Assembly: GCA_900208305.1 (NCBI GenBank)
Contig: OAPG01000015.1
Location: 124,001-188,000, forward strand
Length of the DNA stretch: 64,000 bases
Reading direction: 5' to 3'
DNA from: Melanopsichium pennsylvanicum
Taxonomy: Eukaryota > Basidiomycota > Ustilaginomycetes > Ustilaginales
In this document: piece after piece, positions 50,022 through 62,010 of the stretch
Position numbering within the stretch: position 1 is the first letter of the stretch
Layout: each line of letters begins with the position of its first letter
Translations under genes and position numbers: made by a program
The notes under the pieces: generated by a model
Told to the model about the DNA's origin: nothing
Database searches by the model: none
The model's input: only the letters and a program-made list of their open reading frames with translations

Positions 50022-51335
50022 TTAGAGGTTGTCCAGATCAGAATCATCATCTTCATCCTCAGCAGGAGCGGGAGCAGCCTGCTTCTTGACACCATTACCG
50101 TTGGCCTTGGCCATGGGCTGAGGAGCCTCCTCGTCGGACTCGTCATCTTCATCATCATTGGACTCTTCTTCGGAATCGGCTTGATCGAGCCACTCGAGGA
50201 AAGGAGCAGCAGCACGGCGGACCTTCTTTGAAATGTCCTTGTCAACGTACTTTTTACTCACGTGAGTACCCCAGTTCTTGACAAAGTCCTCATCTAGAAC
50301 GTCGATCTGGTAGAGAGACATGAGGATCTTGGGCACACCGTTGGGGACGAGCGAGGGGTACTGAACACCGGCGAGACGCTCAAATCCACCCAGCATGGCC
50401 TTTTGGTGCTTTTCAGAGTCACCAACCATCTTGACAAGCACGGCACCGTACCTTTCGATTTCCTTGGGAGCGTCTTCGGTGAAAAGAGCTTGGGCGAGGA
50501 CTTGTACGGTCTTGTGCTTCTTCTCGATGCCAAATTCCTGAGCCTTCTTGTAGACTTCGGCGGGGGTGCATTCGCGGCCTTCTTCACCGCCCTTGCGATT
50601 GGCGACGAGCCAGTTGCCAAACTGGGAATAGGGGCTGTCTTCATCCTCCTCTTCGTCATCGTCACCGAGGACGAGCGAAGACTTGACGCTGCCTTCAAGG
50701 GCCTTGACACGAGCGGCGACGGCTGCCTCTGAGGTATCGACAGACCAGTCGTCGTCGACATTGCCAAGCTGCTCGGCGGTTGGAATCTCGGCAGCTTCGG
50801 CCTTGATGCGCTTGGTAAGCTCGTCGTCGGAGCCGGCATCGCCTGCATCCTGACCAGCGGCCTTGCCAGCACCCTTGGCACCCTTGACACGCTTGGGAGG
50901 TGGGTGCTTGACAATGAAGGTGGTGAGCTTGTGCTTCATGTCAACGCCGGTGCGCTTACCACATGCCTTGCAATTGCGGAGAATGTCGCCATCCTTGAGA
51001 ATCTTGAGATCGGTTTCTGGGTTCTTGCAGTCACCACAGAGGACAAACTTGTCGATGAAGCCGTCGAGGAGCTCTCGAAGACGATCGGCGTCGTGAGCAC
51101 CGTTGACGATGTATCGGTCGTTCTTTTCATCGAACGAGGTCTGAGCGCCGAGCTCACAGCCGAAAAACTTGGTAGGGTAAGTGGGAGGTCGGCTGAGCGA
51201 ACGAGCAATGTCGGACATGTTGGGAATGACGGTCTTGATGCCGTTGCCCTTACCTTCGATCTTTGTCTGAAGAAGAGGCATGCGGTACCGATAGAACTTG
51301 TCGTCGACGTCGCGACGAATGTTGACCACGGACAT
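50022..51335 (-). CDS. TIF5: Translation initiation factor eIF5
   Basis: GTPase-activating protein for eIF2 in the 43S pre-initiation complex; it triggers GTP hydrolysis at start-codon recognition and later limits GDP release. The product is 437 aa from the ATG at 51335. The frame stays open for 21 more codons upstream but has no ATG there. The N-terminal GAP domain carries R16 in the FYRYRMP motif, equivalent to the catalytic Arg15 of yeast. The zinc ribbon uses C100, C103, C122 and C125. After an acidic linker, the C-terminal W2/HEAT domain (about 255-410) ends in Glu/Asp/Trp-rich sequence that contacts eIF1, eIF2-beta and eIF3. It is divergent from Lon2. Confidence 0.96.
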   Translation of the reverse strand: MSVVNIRRDVDDKFYRYRMPLLQTKIEGKGNGIKTVIPNMSDIARSLSRPPTYPTKFFGCELGAQTSFDEKNDRYIVNGAHDADRLRELLDGFIDKFVLCGDCKNPETDLKILKDGDILRNCKACGKRTGVDMKHKLTTFIVKHPPPKRVKGAKGAGKAAGQDAGDAGSDDELTKRIKAEAAEIPTAEQLGNVDDDWSVDTSEAAVAARVKALEGSVKSSLVLGDDDEEEDEDSPYSQFGNWLVANRKGGEEGRECTPAEVYKKAQEFGIEKKHKTVQVLAQALFTEDAPKEIERYGAVLVKMVGDSEKHQKAMLGGFERLAGVQYPSLVPNGVPKILMSLYQIDVLDEDFVKNWGTHVSKKYVDKDISKKVRRAAAPFLEWLDQADSEEESNDDEDDESDEEAPQPMAKANGNGVKKQAAPAPAEDEDDDSDLDNL

Positions 51336-53029
51336 GGTGGCGTTCTGGTAGAGCTTGTAGGCTGAGGGACTCGACGTTGGCAAGTCGAGCAGGGACAAAG
51401 TTTAAAAAAAGGAAGGAGTCGTAGTTGTATCAGGTACAGCTACAATGCAAAACCCAATAGGGCGGTTTTTGTCTGCGAGCGAAAGGCGAATTGACGGATG
51501 GACGAGTTATGGTGTTGAACGAGAGAGACATAAAAACTACGGTGTCGGAAGTGGTCCAAAGAAGATGGTGACAAGGTAGAGTTTTACGAAGAGATGATGT
51601 AAGGAGGTGCTCTGAGCGGATTGCAGCTATGGTTTCGAGTGATGAGCTGTATTTAGCAAGACCAGTTGGCTGAAGATGAAGTGAGGCAGTTGTAGTAGAA
51701 GACAAAGCGTTGAGAGCGTCTGGTGCTGCGCTTTACAAAGCTATTAACGTTTGTGCAAGTGGAAGCGAGTCGAAGAGAAAGAGAGAGAGTGAGAGAGAGT
51801 GAGAGCGAAAAAGAGTGCAAGTGGATGCGAAGTGGGATAGGATGAAGGGGTCTACGATGAAGAAACCGTCGTGCAACCGTGTCTAGATGATGTTGGTGCT
51901 ACTGTTGTTGCTGCTACTGCTGCTGCTACTGCTGCTAATACTGCTACCGCCCACAAATTCTAGAGAAAGCTCAAGCTCGCATGTGATGCGAAAAATTGTC
52001 TGGATACGCCGCTGCACTCCTCTCGTCCGAACTGAGTGAGCCTTTTCTCGGTATCTGTATGGTCGTCTGTCATCTCCTGTGCGATGAAATTTTAGTCCTT
52101 GTCTGTACTAGTCTATGTACGGTGCAGCAAGCCAAACCAGAATTTCCGACAAAAAAAATCAAAATAAAAAAATCGGTGTCGGCACTTTTAGAATCTTAAA
52201 TCGGGTCTGATCGAATCGGGATTTTCTTTTCTTATTAACTCAGATGTCTAACTGTGCTAGCGAGCACGCTGCTTGCTTTGCATCGCTTTCTGGCAATTTC
52301 GAAAACAGCGCAGGTGAGTGCGAAATCCAGCCATTTGTGATTTTCACTTCACACGGCTTACGCATGCGAGTCAAGCTGCAGCTCAGCAATCAGCACCGGT
52401 CAAAATTGCCCCGGACAGCCGTACTTGACTCGTACAGTATGCTGTGTTACATTATCTGACTGTGTACAGTAATGCAACCCGCCAAACCCCACACTAAAGT
52501 ACATTCAGTCCCAGCCTTTTGCATCGCACGCTCAAGTTGGCTCTCACAAGATCTTTCCCAACCGGATCCGCCACCCTTTGCTTTTCTCAGCAACACGTTT
52601 CATCGCTTTCCCTAAGCAGCCACGCCACCAGCAGCCGTACTGTTATCATCATCACCATCATCATCACCATCATCATCACCATCATCATCACCATCATCAT
52701 CATCATCAGCATCGCCATCATTTTCAACTCGTATCTTTGTTCATCAACTCAATTCTTCGTTTCATCTCAATCCGTCCGGTCCCACCTGGCTTCACCAAGT
52801 CCCTCATCTTACTCTACGTTCATCCGGCTCCACTCACCCTCGAAAACTAGATTCATCGTCTGCTGACAGCAGCACACTAACATTCTTAGAGACGGACAGT
52901 CTTGAAGCTTATATTCACCTCAAGCTCTGACTCGCTCGCCCTTGACAGCACTGCTCAACAGCTTCAGCGATCGCTTCAAACCTCCCGTCCGTTTTAGACA
53001 TACCCAAGAACACTTCCTTCAACCTCAAC
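51336..53029. other. Divergent eIF5/Lon2 intergenic region, 1.7 kb
   Basis: No gene seen. It holds a GCTGCTACT-type repeat near 51900-51950, two TACAGTA sites near 52436 and 52467, an A-rich stretch near 52150, and an ATC/ACC repeat upstream of Lon2. The final 150 bp are pyrimidine-rich leader-like sequence. Confidence 0.5.
52644..52710. repeat. (ATCATCACC)n repeat
   Basis: About 22 trinucleotides of ATC with periodic ACC, 320-390 bp before the Lon2 start; probably transcribed leader or promoter. Confidence 0.92.
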
Positions 53030-56000
53030 ATGAACCCGAGCATTTCCATTCCTGACCGCCTTCCGGTCTTGCCTCTTCCTTACCCTTTGGTTCTGCATCC
53101 CAACCTCCTTCTCTCCATCAACATCTCCTACACACACTCTCTCAGCCTTCTCAAGGCTGCTCTACAATATTCGGCGCTCAAGGATGGCGTCGAGTCCAAC
53201 AACGAGCCCAATCAATCATCCCGTCAACTTGGACGTTCTCGTCTCGACTCAAACAAACCCATCATCATTGCTTGTGTCCCTACTCTCATGGCACCCAAGG
53301 GCACTGCATCAGCAGACAAACCCGCATCGCGCGCCACTAACCCCGCGCTTCCTTCCGACGCCAACGGTCGCAACCTCACCAGTGCCGAAGACGACGACAC
53401 TCGCATTCGAATCAATGATCTGTACGATTGGGGCTGTGCTGCTCGTCTCGTGCGTCTGGTTCGCAACCCTCAGACCCAGACTTGCACCCTCCTCGTTTCC
53501 GGGCTCACCCGCGTCCGCATCGACCGCTGGCTTTCGATCCGTGCTCCTCTCACCGCTACCACGATCGATCCGAAGACCAACCTTGCCATCCCCGACGTGC
53601 CCATTCCACTGGCCACTGCCACTGCTTTCGTAGACGAAGAGTCCTGGCCCACATTTCCCGAGGCCTCTCCTGGCGACATTGACCTGGTCGTCAAGCTCAA
53701 GAAGGCATCCGCCGAGCTCATCGATGCCATTGCCCAGCTCAACCCTCTCAGCGACGGCACCACTCGCACTCCTTCTCCCATCGTGGGCCCTGCGCTGCCT
53801 CTTCTCCCCGCTAGCTTGCTCAAGAAGCTTCGAGGCTTCATGCAAGACTGTCGAGAGTCGCAAGCTGCACTTCTTGCCGACATCGTCGTTGGCACTCTCG
53901 GTGGTGCTTGCGAATGGTCAGAGCGTGTAGCCATCCTAGGTGACTGGGACCAGCGTGAGAGAGTTCGTCACTCTGTCCATGTCATTCTCACAGGTGTCAA
54001 GCGTGTCAAGCTAGCTCGAGAGCTCCTTGCTGCTCTCTCGTCTCCGCTCAATCCCGGTAACAAGGAGACCGTCATCCGTTCCCAGCTCGAGGCTTTACTT
54101 TATCAGCTTGCTGCTCTCAATGAGGGTGTTGCTGCGCGTATCTCTGCCATCAGCTCGAACACTGCCGACAAAGACGATGGCAAGATAGGCGCAAGCATCA
54201 TCATCCGTGCACCCACTTCTCGCAACACTACTAGTAACGAGAACGGCAGCGGTCCCATCATCACTGGCCCTCTTGGTGGTCGCCGAGGAAGCAGGCCCGG
54301 TATCAAGGGTATGCCTCGTGGAGGAGGTCTGCCTGGATCTGGCGGAGGCGACGATGACGAGGATGAAGTTGCTGAACTTGCCAAGAAGCTGGAGCAGGCG
54401 CGTCTCAGCCCTGAAGCTCGTAAGGCGTGTGATAAAGAGCTAAAGCGACTATCACGCATCCCACAGCAAAGTGTCGAGCGTGGTGTTGTGATCACCTACC
54501 TCGAGATTATGGCCGAGTTGCCCTGGGAGAAGATCAGTGCCGATGTCGTATCAATTCGTGACGCCGAGGAAAAGGCGCTCGTTTTGCACGAGAAGAGCAA
54601 AAGCGCGACTGCACCTGAGGAAGGCATTGTTGACCGCGCTCGTCGCATCCTTGACGCCGACCACTATGGCTTGAACAAGGTCAAAAAGCGTCTCATCGAG
54701 TACCTGGCTGTGCTTGAGCTCAAGACGAACCAGGCTCGTGAAAAGTACGAAGCAGAGGAGGCTGAGGAACGCAGGGGCACCGAAAAGCGACGCAGGTCCG
54801 TGCCATCCGCATCGACCGACGAGGCTGCTGCCGGCGACGACGATGACACCACTACGGCTGGTGAGGAAGGTGAGGATCTCGTGGCTCGCGAACAGGGCAT
54901 CTCCAAGGAAGAGATCGAAGAGGAGAAACGCCGCCGCCGCAACGAAAAGCTGCGTGTCGGTGACAAAGGGCCCATCCTGCTGCTTGTTGGTCCTCCCGGC
55001 ACAGGTAAGACCTCGATCGCAAAGTCGCTTGCATCAGCTCTTCAGCGACCTTTCACACGACTCTCGCTCGGTGGTGTGCGAGACGAGGCCGAGATCCGTG
55101 GGCATCGTCGCACTTACGTAGGAGCCATGCCTGGTTCTATTGTATCGTCGCTCCGCAAGGTTGGCGTTTCTGACCCCGTTATCTTGCTCGATGAAGTCGA
55201 CAAGCTCGGAAGCGGCAACGGGCTGCACGGTGATCCCATGGCCGCCATGCTCGAAGTTCTCGACCCTGAGCAGAACCACACATTCAGCGACCACTACATC
55301 AACGTGCCCATCGATCTCAGCCGTGTGCTTTTCATTGCCACCGCCAACTCGCTCGACACCATCTCGCCGCCCTTGCTCGACCGAACCGAGGTGATTCACA
55401 TCTCTGGCTACACTCACGACGAGAAGACGGCCATCGCTCGTCAGTACCTGTTGCCCAAGCAGATCAAGGCTCAAGGTTTGACACCCGACCAGCTTGTGGC
55501 TTCGAACGAGGTCTTGCTCAAGGTGGCAATGGGGTACACGCGTGAGGCCGGTGTTCGAACACTGGAGCGTGAGATCGGTGCACTTGCACGAGCCAAGGCT
55601 GTCGAGTACTCGCAGTCAAAGAAGGGGACGCTTCGTGATGAGCAGGGCAACGCCAAGGAGTACGATCCAGTCATTCGGGAGGCTGATCTGGAAAGGTACC
55701 TTGGTCCGGACACATTTGAGCCGGAAGTGGCTGAAACGAATGCGCGTCCGGGTGTGTCTACTGGACTGGCCTACCAAGGTTCTGGCTCGGGCGGCATCCT
55801 TCACATCGAATCGTTGCTGCTTCCACCGGGCAGTGGTTATCTCAAGCTCACGGGATCGTTGGGTGATGTGATTCGAGAGTCGGCTGAGTTGGCGCTATCG
55901 TGGGTCAAGGGTAATTCTTTCCAACTTGGCATTGTGCATTCGCGCGAATCCGAGTTCCCAAAGAACGATATTCATCTGCATCTGCCTTCGGGTGGCATTC

Positions 56001-56416
56001 CTAAAGACGGACCCTCTGCAGGTGTGGCGATGACGTGCGCACTTGTGTCGCTGTTTACAAAGACGCCCATTTCGCCTTACCTTGCCATGACGGGAGAAGT
56101 GACTCTGCGAGGCGTAGTGATGCCTGTAGGAGGTATTCGTGAGAAGCTCACAGCCGCATCTCGCGCTGGTATCCGCAGAGTGTTGCTGCCACATCGCAAC
56201 AGGAAGGATGTCGAAGCGGATCTGCCCAAGAAGGTGAGGGATGAGTTAGAGATCAAGTACGTCAAGACGGTATGGGAAGCTATGGAGGCGGTTTTTGGTA
56301 ACAAGCTGTTTGAGAATGCTGCACTGGCCTTGGAGGCGAATGGGTACGGTCACGAGCACGAGGGTATTCGTGAAGGTCGTCGATTGATGCACGATATGGA
56401 AGATTCGAGGTTGTAG
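53030..56416 (+). CDS. Peroxisomal Lon protease 2
   Basis: ATP-dependent serine protease and chaperone of the peroxisome matrix. The single frame is 1128 aa. The N-terminal LON substrate domain covers about 10-420. The AAA+ module has Walker A GPPGTGKT at about 653-660, Walker [11 protein letters not shown] near 717 and the [18 protein letters not shown] pore-region signature. The protease domain carries the Ser-Lys dyad S996 (DGPSAGVAM) and K1039 (GGIREKL). The chain ends Ser-Arg-Leu, a type 1 peroxisomal targeting signal, which separates it from mitochondrial Lon; no N-terminal presequence is apparent. A charged insert of about 80 residues precedes Walker A. The start at 53030 has a good CAACATG context. 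Confidence 0.96.
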   Translation: MNPSISIPDRLPVLPLPYPLVLHPNLLLSINISYTHSLSLLKAALQYSALKDGVESNNEPNQSSRQLGRSRLDSNKPIIIACVPTLMAPKGTASADKPASRATNPALPSDANGRNLTSAEDDDTRIRINDLYDWGCAARLVRLVRNPQTQTCTLLVSGLTRVRIDRWLSIRAPLTATTIDPKTNLAIPDVPIPLATATAFVDEESWPTFPEASPGDIDLVVKLKKASAELIDAIAQLNPLSDGTTRTPSPIVGPALPLLPASLLKKLRGFMQDCRESQAALLADIVVGTLGGACEWSERVAILGDWDQRERVRHSVHVILTGVKRVKLARELLAALSSPLNPGNKETVIRSQLEALLYQLAALNEGVAARISAISSNTADKDDGKIGASIIIRAPTSRNTTSNENGSGPIITGPLGGRRGSRPGIKGMPRGGGLPGSGGGDDDEDEVAELAKKLEQARLSPEARKACDKELKRLSRIPQQSVERGVVITYLEIMAELPWEKISADVVSIRDAEEKALVLHEKSKSATAPEEGIVDRARRILDADHYGLNKVKKRLIEYLAVLELKTNQAREKYEAEEAEERRGTEKRRRSVPSASTDEAAAGDDDDTTTAGEEGEDLVAREQGISKEEIEEEKRRRRNEKLRVGDKGPILLLVGPPGTGKTSIAKSLASALQRPFTRLSLGGVRDEAEIRGHRRTYVGAMPGSIVSSLRKVGVSDPVILLDEVDKLGSGNGLHGDPMAAMLEVLDPEQNHTFSDHYINVPIDLSRVLFIATANSLDTISPPLLDRTEVIHISGYTHDEKTAIARQYLLPKQIKAQGLTPDQLVASNEVLLKVAMGYTREAGVRTLEREIGALARAKAVEYSQSKKGTLRDEQGNAKEYDPVIREADLERYLGPDTFEPEVAETNARPGVSTGLAYQGSGSGGILHIESLLLPPGSGYLKLTGSLGDVIRESAELALSWVKGNSFQLGIVHSRESEFPKNDIHLHLPSGGIPKDGPSAGVAMTCALVSLFTKTPISPYLAMTGEVTLRGVVMPVGGIREKLTAASRAGIRRVLLPHRNRKDVEADLPKKVRDELEIKYVKTVWEAMEAVFGNKLFENAALALEANGYGHEHEGIREGRRLMHDMEDSRL

Positions 56417-59136
56417 TTAGCCTTTTTGCCCTTCTTCTCTCGATTCGCTTGTGTTGTCTCTTTTTTTATCGCTCATACTATTCGATGCTTGTTCGGTCTT
56501 TAGATGGACCCAGCAATTGTGAATCTTTCTGCTCACTCTTGTCGCTTTTTATCTTTGTCTTGTTTGTCTCATTGGTTGTATTCAATTGGATTTGGATTTG
56601 GAATTCGCTTTCTTGCGTTTTTAGTTCAAGGAAATCTGTGAAGTCTGGAAGGGATGTCTTTATACCAATGATAGTGAAGTCAATCGGAAAGTGTATTTGT
56701 TGACAAAAGTGGCATGGATAGCACTTGACTGTTGAAAATCATTGCCAAGTTGAGGTCAATATGATTGGTAAAGAACTCAGACGTGGAGAATGCGGAGAAA
56801 TGAATATTCCACTTAATTACAGTACAGGGAGGAGGAAAAGCAGGTGATTATTACCCTAAATAATACGCTGACTATGCTTTGACTTCAAGGCACGACAGAA
56901 CAGTAAGAGACAGTGAGACTGGTGCTGCTGTTGCGTAGCCGGATGGTTTTATCCGTGAACTTGCAGAAAAAATAATAATAATAATCGTAATTTACTGTAC
57001 GAGAAGTATCTCAGAAATCACAACGCCGCATGATGGTGTAGCATAAGAGCACACAAGAAGCGGGGGAATTTTTGCTTCAGAGTGGTAAATGCTCAAAATA
57101 TTCAGAATGCATAAGCGAAGAGCAGCAGCAGCGTCTTTGTATTTAATACTGATTAGCAAATGATGACTTGGTCAAAGAAGCAGTAGAAAATTAAGACTAA
57201 AATGGAGGAGGATCACTCCCGCTCCGAGATAGTGTATCTCCTGCCAACATGAGGGATACACCTTTTGGAATTTGGAATGGCATGATTTGGCGAGTATGGT
57301 GACATGGGAGGCGCCAAGGGAGAACAAAGCAAGGCGGGGCGGGAGAAAATCGCTTACCTCATTAGAATCATACACTGTAAGGATAGGGTGTGAGCGACTT
57401 ATGACGGCAAAGAGCTCAAAATTCCACATGCCGGCGACCATCTTGGCTACTTCTTGGGCTGAGCGAAATAAACATTTCCGCGGCGATTCTCAAGTTCGCC
57501 TACGTTTTCTCGACTGACCTGCCTATGGGGAAAAGTGTTGATTGCCTCTCTTTTGCACAGCGTTGAGATCAGCTCGCTTCGGGATTGATTACGTTGGAGA
57601 CAGTGTCACTTGGATGTTAATGCACCGGCCGGCTCGCAGAAGTGTGCGCTTATCTACGCAGGCCCCCATTTGGCCGGACCCTGTCTATGTGAGTAGAATA
57701 CAATCTCCATCGTTGTTCAAGCGAATCATCTTGTCTTGACATTCGAGCATCCACGGTTGGCAGATGCTGTTTCCGCAATTATTTTGCAATCATTTTGCAA
57801 TCATTTTGCCCTCTCTAACGTTTTGCAAAAATATCAACCACACTCAAGATCCAACGATTTGGAGATGGGAGAGAGCATGACCAAGAAAGTGGAGTATACA
57901 GTATATTGGGAATTGCGATTAAGTTAGCCAAACATCCGAGACTTGTTTGGTTTTATGTGGCGATTGACTACAGTTTCCTGAAACTGTTAACGCGATAGGG
58001 TATGAAATTTCGCTCGCCCCCTTGTCGGCCGGTGGTGGTGAGCCGAATATTTAATTTTTATTGAAAATTGCGAAATCTATTTTACCAGAAATTTGGTTTT
58101 GCAGTGATTCTCTGCACTCAGTGTAGAAAGTCAAGAAGCTGAGTTCAACATGGACCTAAACCTAGACAAATAGGAATCAAGAAGAAGAGCAAGATTGCAC
58201 GATCCAACACTCTGTTATGTGCAGTGAGTGATTTTGGTGTTGGTGGTCATGGTGTTTGATTTGACTGTGACTGGTGTCTGACGCAAGAAAAGTGGATACT
58301 TACCGTAAAGAACACGGGATTGCGGTGTGCTGCCTCGCTTTTAAAATTGAATCAATATTCACAGTGTGTAAATGATTTGATTCGCCATTTCTGATTGCCC
58401 AACTCGACTCAGCTGCGCTAAAATGTGGCCTTTTTGAACTGAATTTTGTCTTTATTGCTCTTGGCGGGTCACCGCTATCAAAGTATTCGTTTCAAGACGG
58501 TTGACTGGTGACGAGATAATCGTGAATAGAAGCTGACTGTAGGATTCTTTCAGCCTCCATTTCGCCACCGACTTGGTTGCTCAATTGGTACTCATCACCA
58601 TCTCCAACATCATCACTCCCACTCCGATATCCTTTCCTCCTTCGCTCAACCACAGGTCGAGTCCGGTTTCGTTACTCTGCCTCTTCTAATCATTCATCCC
58701 CACCCACAACTGCACCACCATACGCGACACATCCAACGTCATTTCCACCAATCACTTGATCTTGCATCGCCATTGCCATCTTTATCCGACCCAACAAACT
58801 GACCTCGGCGCCACATCAGAGTTAACAAAAACATTACGCGTGGGCTAATACTGCAACAACTGCTTTTGTTCGTCTCGCCACCTGCGTATTCAGCATTCTC
58901 GCTTGAATATCGCTGCTTGCTGCCTGTTTCCCAGCCACGGTCGGAACCTCCCGATTTCATCATTGAGCCGTGGAGCCGTGTCTCATTCGACGCGTTTACG
59001 CCTTCGTTGCTTGGACGCCTCGACCTTCACAGCCCTAAAACCTGCGCCTCAATCTGGTTCCCCACGCACATCATCTGAACCAACCTTTCGAAGCCGCAAA
59101 CTCTTACGAACAGCTTCCATCGCCTTCACCATCCAC
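56417..59136. other. 2.7-kb Lon2-RSC intergenic region
   Basis: No confident gene. It contains AATTACAGTACAG (about 56815) and GTAATTTACTGTACG (about 56990). Minus-strand splice-like signals include TTACAG at 57375-57380, AGGTAAGCG at 57351-57359 and ACGGTAAGTATCC at 58294-58306, but no coding sequence can be built around them. The last 550 bp are CT-rich leader-like sequence for the RSC gene. Confidence 0.45.
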
Positions 59137-62010
59137 ATGTCGAACCCATACCAGCAACAACAAGCCATGGCTTCTGGCAGCAACTCGCCCATGTCAACAC
59201 CAGGTCCCATCAGACGCGGACGAGGTCGACCCCCAAAGTATCGCGACCCAAATGCACCACCCACAAAGCCAGCGCCACCGCCCCCGCACAAGCCAATAGC
59301 TCAGCCTCGCACCTCCCACATCACCTCACCACGTCTCCGTGCTGTACAACCTACCTCCTACTCAGCATCCGGCTCGCCTTTCACACACCCAAACCCCAAC
59401 GCCTATTCCTCGTACAGTCTGGGTCCAGGCATTCCCGAGCAGCAAAATATGTTTTACCAGCCAGTACCCGCTAGCGTCCACTCTTCTGCTCTCACCGGTT
59501 CCAGTATGGTGCCTTCCTTCCCACCAATGCCCACGCTCCAACGACAACAGGAGTTGCAGCAGCAACACAGTCAGCACAGCATAAGAGAAGTGCAACAAGC
59601 CAGGGGCTCCAGTGTTCGAAGAGAGAGCCTCGAAGGCGCGTCCGACTTGACAGCATCACCCGCGTCGTCTTCCGCCACCCAACCAGGTTACACCACCGGC
59701 ATAGCGCTCATACCAGGCTCAACAGCTCCACCAGAAGGAACCATCATGACTGCCGCCGGTGGCTCGATAGGTGCTGGTCTTGGTCAAGCTGTCGGCAACG
59801 CTGGCGCCTCTCCCGCTAGTCGCACACGTCGCAAAGCAGATGCCAACGACCCAGAACTCAAGCTGCCCGAGCCACACGATGCAGGTTGGATGACCGAGCC
59901 CGCCAACGTCACTGAAGCTCAGCGCGCCTATGCCGCTGTCGTCCACTGCATACGTAACCATGTAGATGCCACCGGCCGTAGACTTGCCGAGCCTTTCGAA
60001 GAATGTCCCGACCCTGAAGTGGATCACGAATACTATGAAAAGATTGAAAAACCTACGTCGCTTTCGGCCATCTCTCACCGCATTCAAGAGGGTGAGTACC
60101 CCAAGGCAACTGACTTTGAGATGGACATGCTGCAGCTCTTCGAGAACGCACGCAGATTGTATCCCATCGGCACACAAACGTATGGAGACGCTGTAGTCTT
60201 GCAACGGCTCTACCATGAGATCACCAAAGCCAAGCCATCGAAATCAGAACCCATCACAGCCGAGGCAGTGCTCGCAACTGCAGCACAAGCGGATGCTAGC
60301 CGACACTTTTCGTCGATCCCACACGGTCCACTTTATGCCAGTGCAGGCTCGCACGGCGATCTCACTACCCGCATCAGCAGCAAGTCCAAGACCTACTACG
60401 AACACCTCAACCTCAAAGGCAAGGCCTTCCGCGTCGGCGATTGGATCCATCTTATCAACCCTTCGGACTCCACAAAGCCCATCGTTGCACAGATTTTCAA
60501 GGTGCTTCGTCGTGAAGATGAAGACCTAGATCAAGGATTAGTCACTGTTTGCTGGTACTATCGACCCGAACAGACCTTCCATCCAGCTTCCAAAAAGTTC
60601 TTCAAGGACGAAGTGGTCAAGACGGGCTATTTTGCGGATCATCACATTGAAGACATTTTGGAGAAGATCATGGTCATGTTCTATACCAAGTACATCCGTG
60701 GTCGACCCAAACCCGAGTATTGGGATCCACGCAGCCCGCTCTACGTCACCGAGTCTAGGTACAACGAGCAACAGCGCGTGTTCCACAAGATCAAGAGCTG
60801 GGCAAGCTGCGTGCCCGAGGAGATCCGCAAAGTCGAAACCCCGATGAACTACTTTGAGAAAGCCATCGCACCGCCACCCAAGGAAGAGTCGCCATTCTTA
60901 AGAGGTGTTCAAGGTCCGGGTGCGCTGCGAGATGAAGACATAGCCAACGGTGAGATTGCCGATTTTCCCGACCTGTTCAAAGATGCAGCGGACGATTTAC
61001 GGCCCAAGAAGAAAGAGCGCGGTGGCGACGGTGGGGATGCTGCGAATGAAGCCTTTACACGGCTGGCTTCACTTGTCGCCGCTCGCATCACTCCTGACCA
61101 GTACCTCCGTCTACAACAGCTGCTATCTACACCTCAAGCTGCTTCGCTCGATATGACACGGCTCAGCAACGAACTCGGTGGTGTGGATATCAACCTCTTA
61201 ACCGAGCTTCGCAACGCTGCAGTCGCTGCCGGCGTCGCTGCTGGTGTCGCTGCGCCGGGTCTGGATATTGTGGCCTCGTCCAATGTCGCCGACCAGCAAG
61301 GACAAGTAGGTACACATGAGCAGCAGGCATCACCACAGCAGCTACCTACGGTGGGCGTGGTCGACTTGGTCCGCCAGCAAAGAGGCGAGGGATTTTACTC
61401 AGCCCTGCCCGAGGAAACCCGAGATCTGTTTGCAGATCAGCCTGGAGGTCAAGTCAACTGGTATGCCGCTGCACCCTTGGATCTGCCGCTGCAGCACGAC
61501 CTGCACAAGAACGGGTTCTATGCCCCGCAGCAGGCTCACCTTCGCAACCACACCCTCGACTATCTTTACCACCAAGCCACGATGCGTCAGCAAGACAATG
61601 TAAGCGCAGAGTCGCAGCCACTACAATCGAGTGCATCAGCTAATGGCAGCTCGACTCCGCGAGTCATGATGCCTAGCTCTTCACCGTATGTGCCTCATGC
61701 TTTGGGGATGTACGACTTTCTCGCTCCCAGCGCGCGCAACTCGCCAATGATGCGACCGGGCTCCACTGGTGTTGTTGTTGTTGGTGGTGGTGCTGGAGCG
61801 GTGCCAGGCATGCCGACAGCCAGCAGCAATGGAAGTACGGACGAAGCTTTAACGCCGGTGATGAGCCAGAATCAGAGCTGGTACGGTGGGACTGAGTGGG
61901 GCGAAGATCCGCAGAAGACGGCCGAAGCGCTGGCCGAGTTTTCGAACCATTATGGAGATGGCATCGGCGGTGTCGGCGGCCAGCTCAATCTGTCTCACTA
62001 CCTCTCGTAG
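59137..62010 (+). CDS. RSC chromatin remodeller subunit, RSC1/RSC2-like
   Basis: Nuclear subunit of the SWI/SNF-type RSC complex, which slides and ejects promoter nucleosomes. The product is 957 aa from the ATG at 59137; the same frame is open further upstream without an ATG. An AT-hook-like RGRGRPPKY lies at about 28-36. A single bromodomain spans about 261-365, and a BAH domain about 430-570 with the FRVGDWIHL and VCWYYRPEQTFH segments. The rest is Gln/Pro/Ser-rich. Yeast Rsc1/2 have two bromodomains with the AT hook between them; the first is missing here. In the remaining one the usual acetyl-lysine-contacting Asn of the Tyr-Asn pair reads as Pro (RLYPIGTQTY). Complex membership is inferred from the bromodomain-BAH order. 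Confidence 0.9.
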   Translation: MSNPYQQQQAMASGSNSPMSTPGPIRRGRGRPPKYRDPNAPPTKPAPPPPHKPIAQPRTSHITSPRLRAVQPTSYSASGSPFTHPNPNAYSSYSLGPGIPEQQNMFYQPVPASVHSSALTGSSMVPSFPPMPTLQRQQELQQQHSQHSIREVQQARGSSVRRESLEGASDLTASPASSSATQPGYTTGIALIPGSTAPPEGTIMTAAGGSIGAGLGQAVGNAGASPASRTRRKADANDPELKLPEPHDAGWMTEPANVTEAQRAYAAVVHCIRNHVDATGRRLAEPFEECPDPEVDHEYYEKIEKPTSLSAISHRIQEGEYPKATDFEMDMLQLFENARRLYPIGTQTYGDAVVLQRLYHEITKAKPSKSEPITAEAVLATAAQADASRHFSSIPHGPLYASAGSHGDLTTRISSKSKTYYEHLNLKGKAFRVGDWIHLINPSDSTKPIVAQIFKVLRREDEDLDQGLVTVCWYYRPEQTFHPASKKFFKDEVVKTGYFADHHIEDILEKIMVMFYTKYIRGRPKPEYWDPRSPLYVTESRYNEQQRVFHKIKSWASCVPEEIRKVETPMNYFEKAIAPPPKEESPFLRGVQGPGALRDEDIANGEIADFPDLFKDAADDLRPKKKERGGDGGDAANEAFTRLASLVAARITPDQYLRLQQLLSTPQAASLDMTRLSNELGGVDINLLTELRNAAVAAGVAAGVAAPGLDIVASSNVADQQGQVGTHEQQASPQQLPTVGVVDLVRQQRGEGFYSALPEETRDLFADQPGGQVNWYAAAPLDLPLQHDLHKNGFYAPQQAHLRNHTLDYLYHQATMRQQDNVSAESQPLQSSASANGSSTPRVMMPSSSPYVPHALGMYDFLAPSARNSPMMRPGSTGVVVVGGGAGAVPGMPTASSNGSTDEALTPVMSQNQSWYGGTEWGEDPQKTAEALAEFSNHYGDGIGGVGGQLNLSHYLS

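Noticed and set aside
57172..57441. 89-aa minus-strand open frame ending in a hydrophobic segment
   Set aside because: Resembles no small membrane subunit I know; splice signals nearby do not yield a protein. Kept only as a transcript question.
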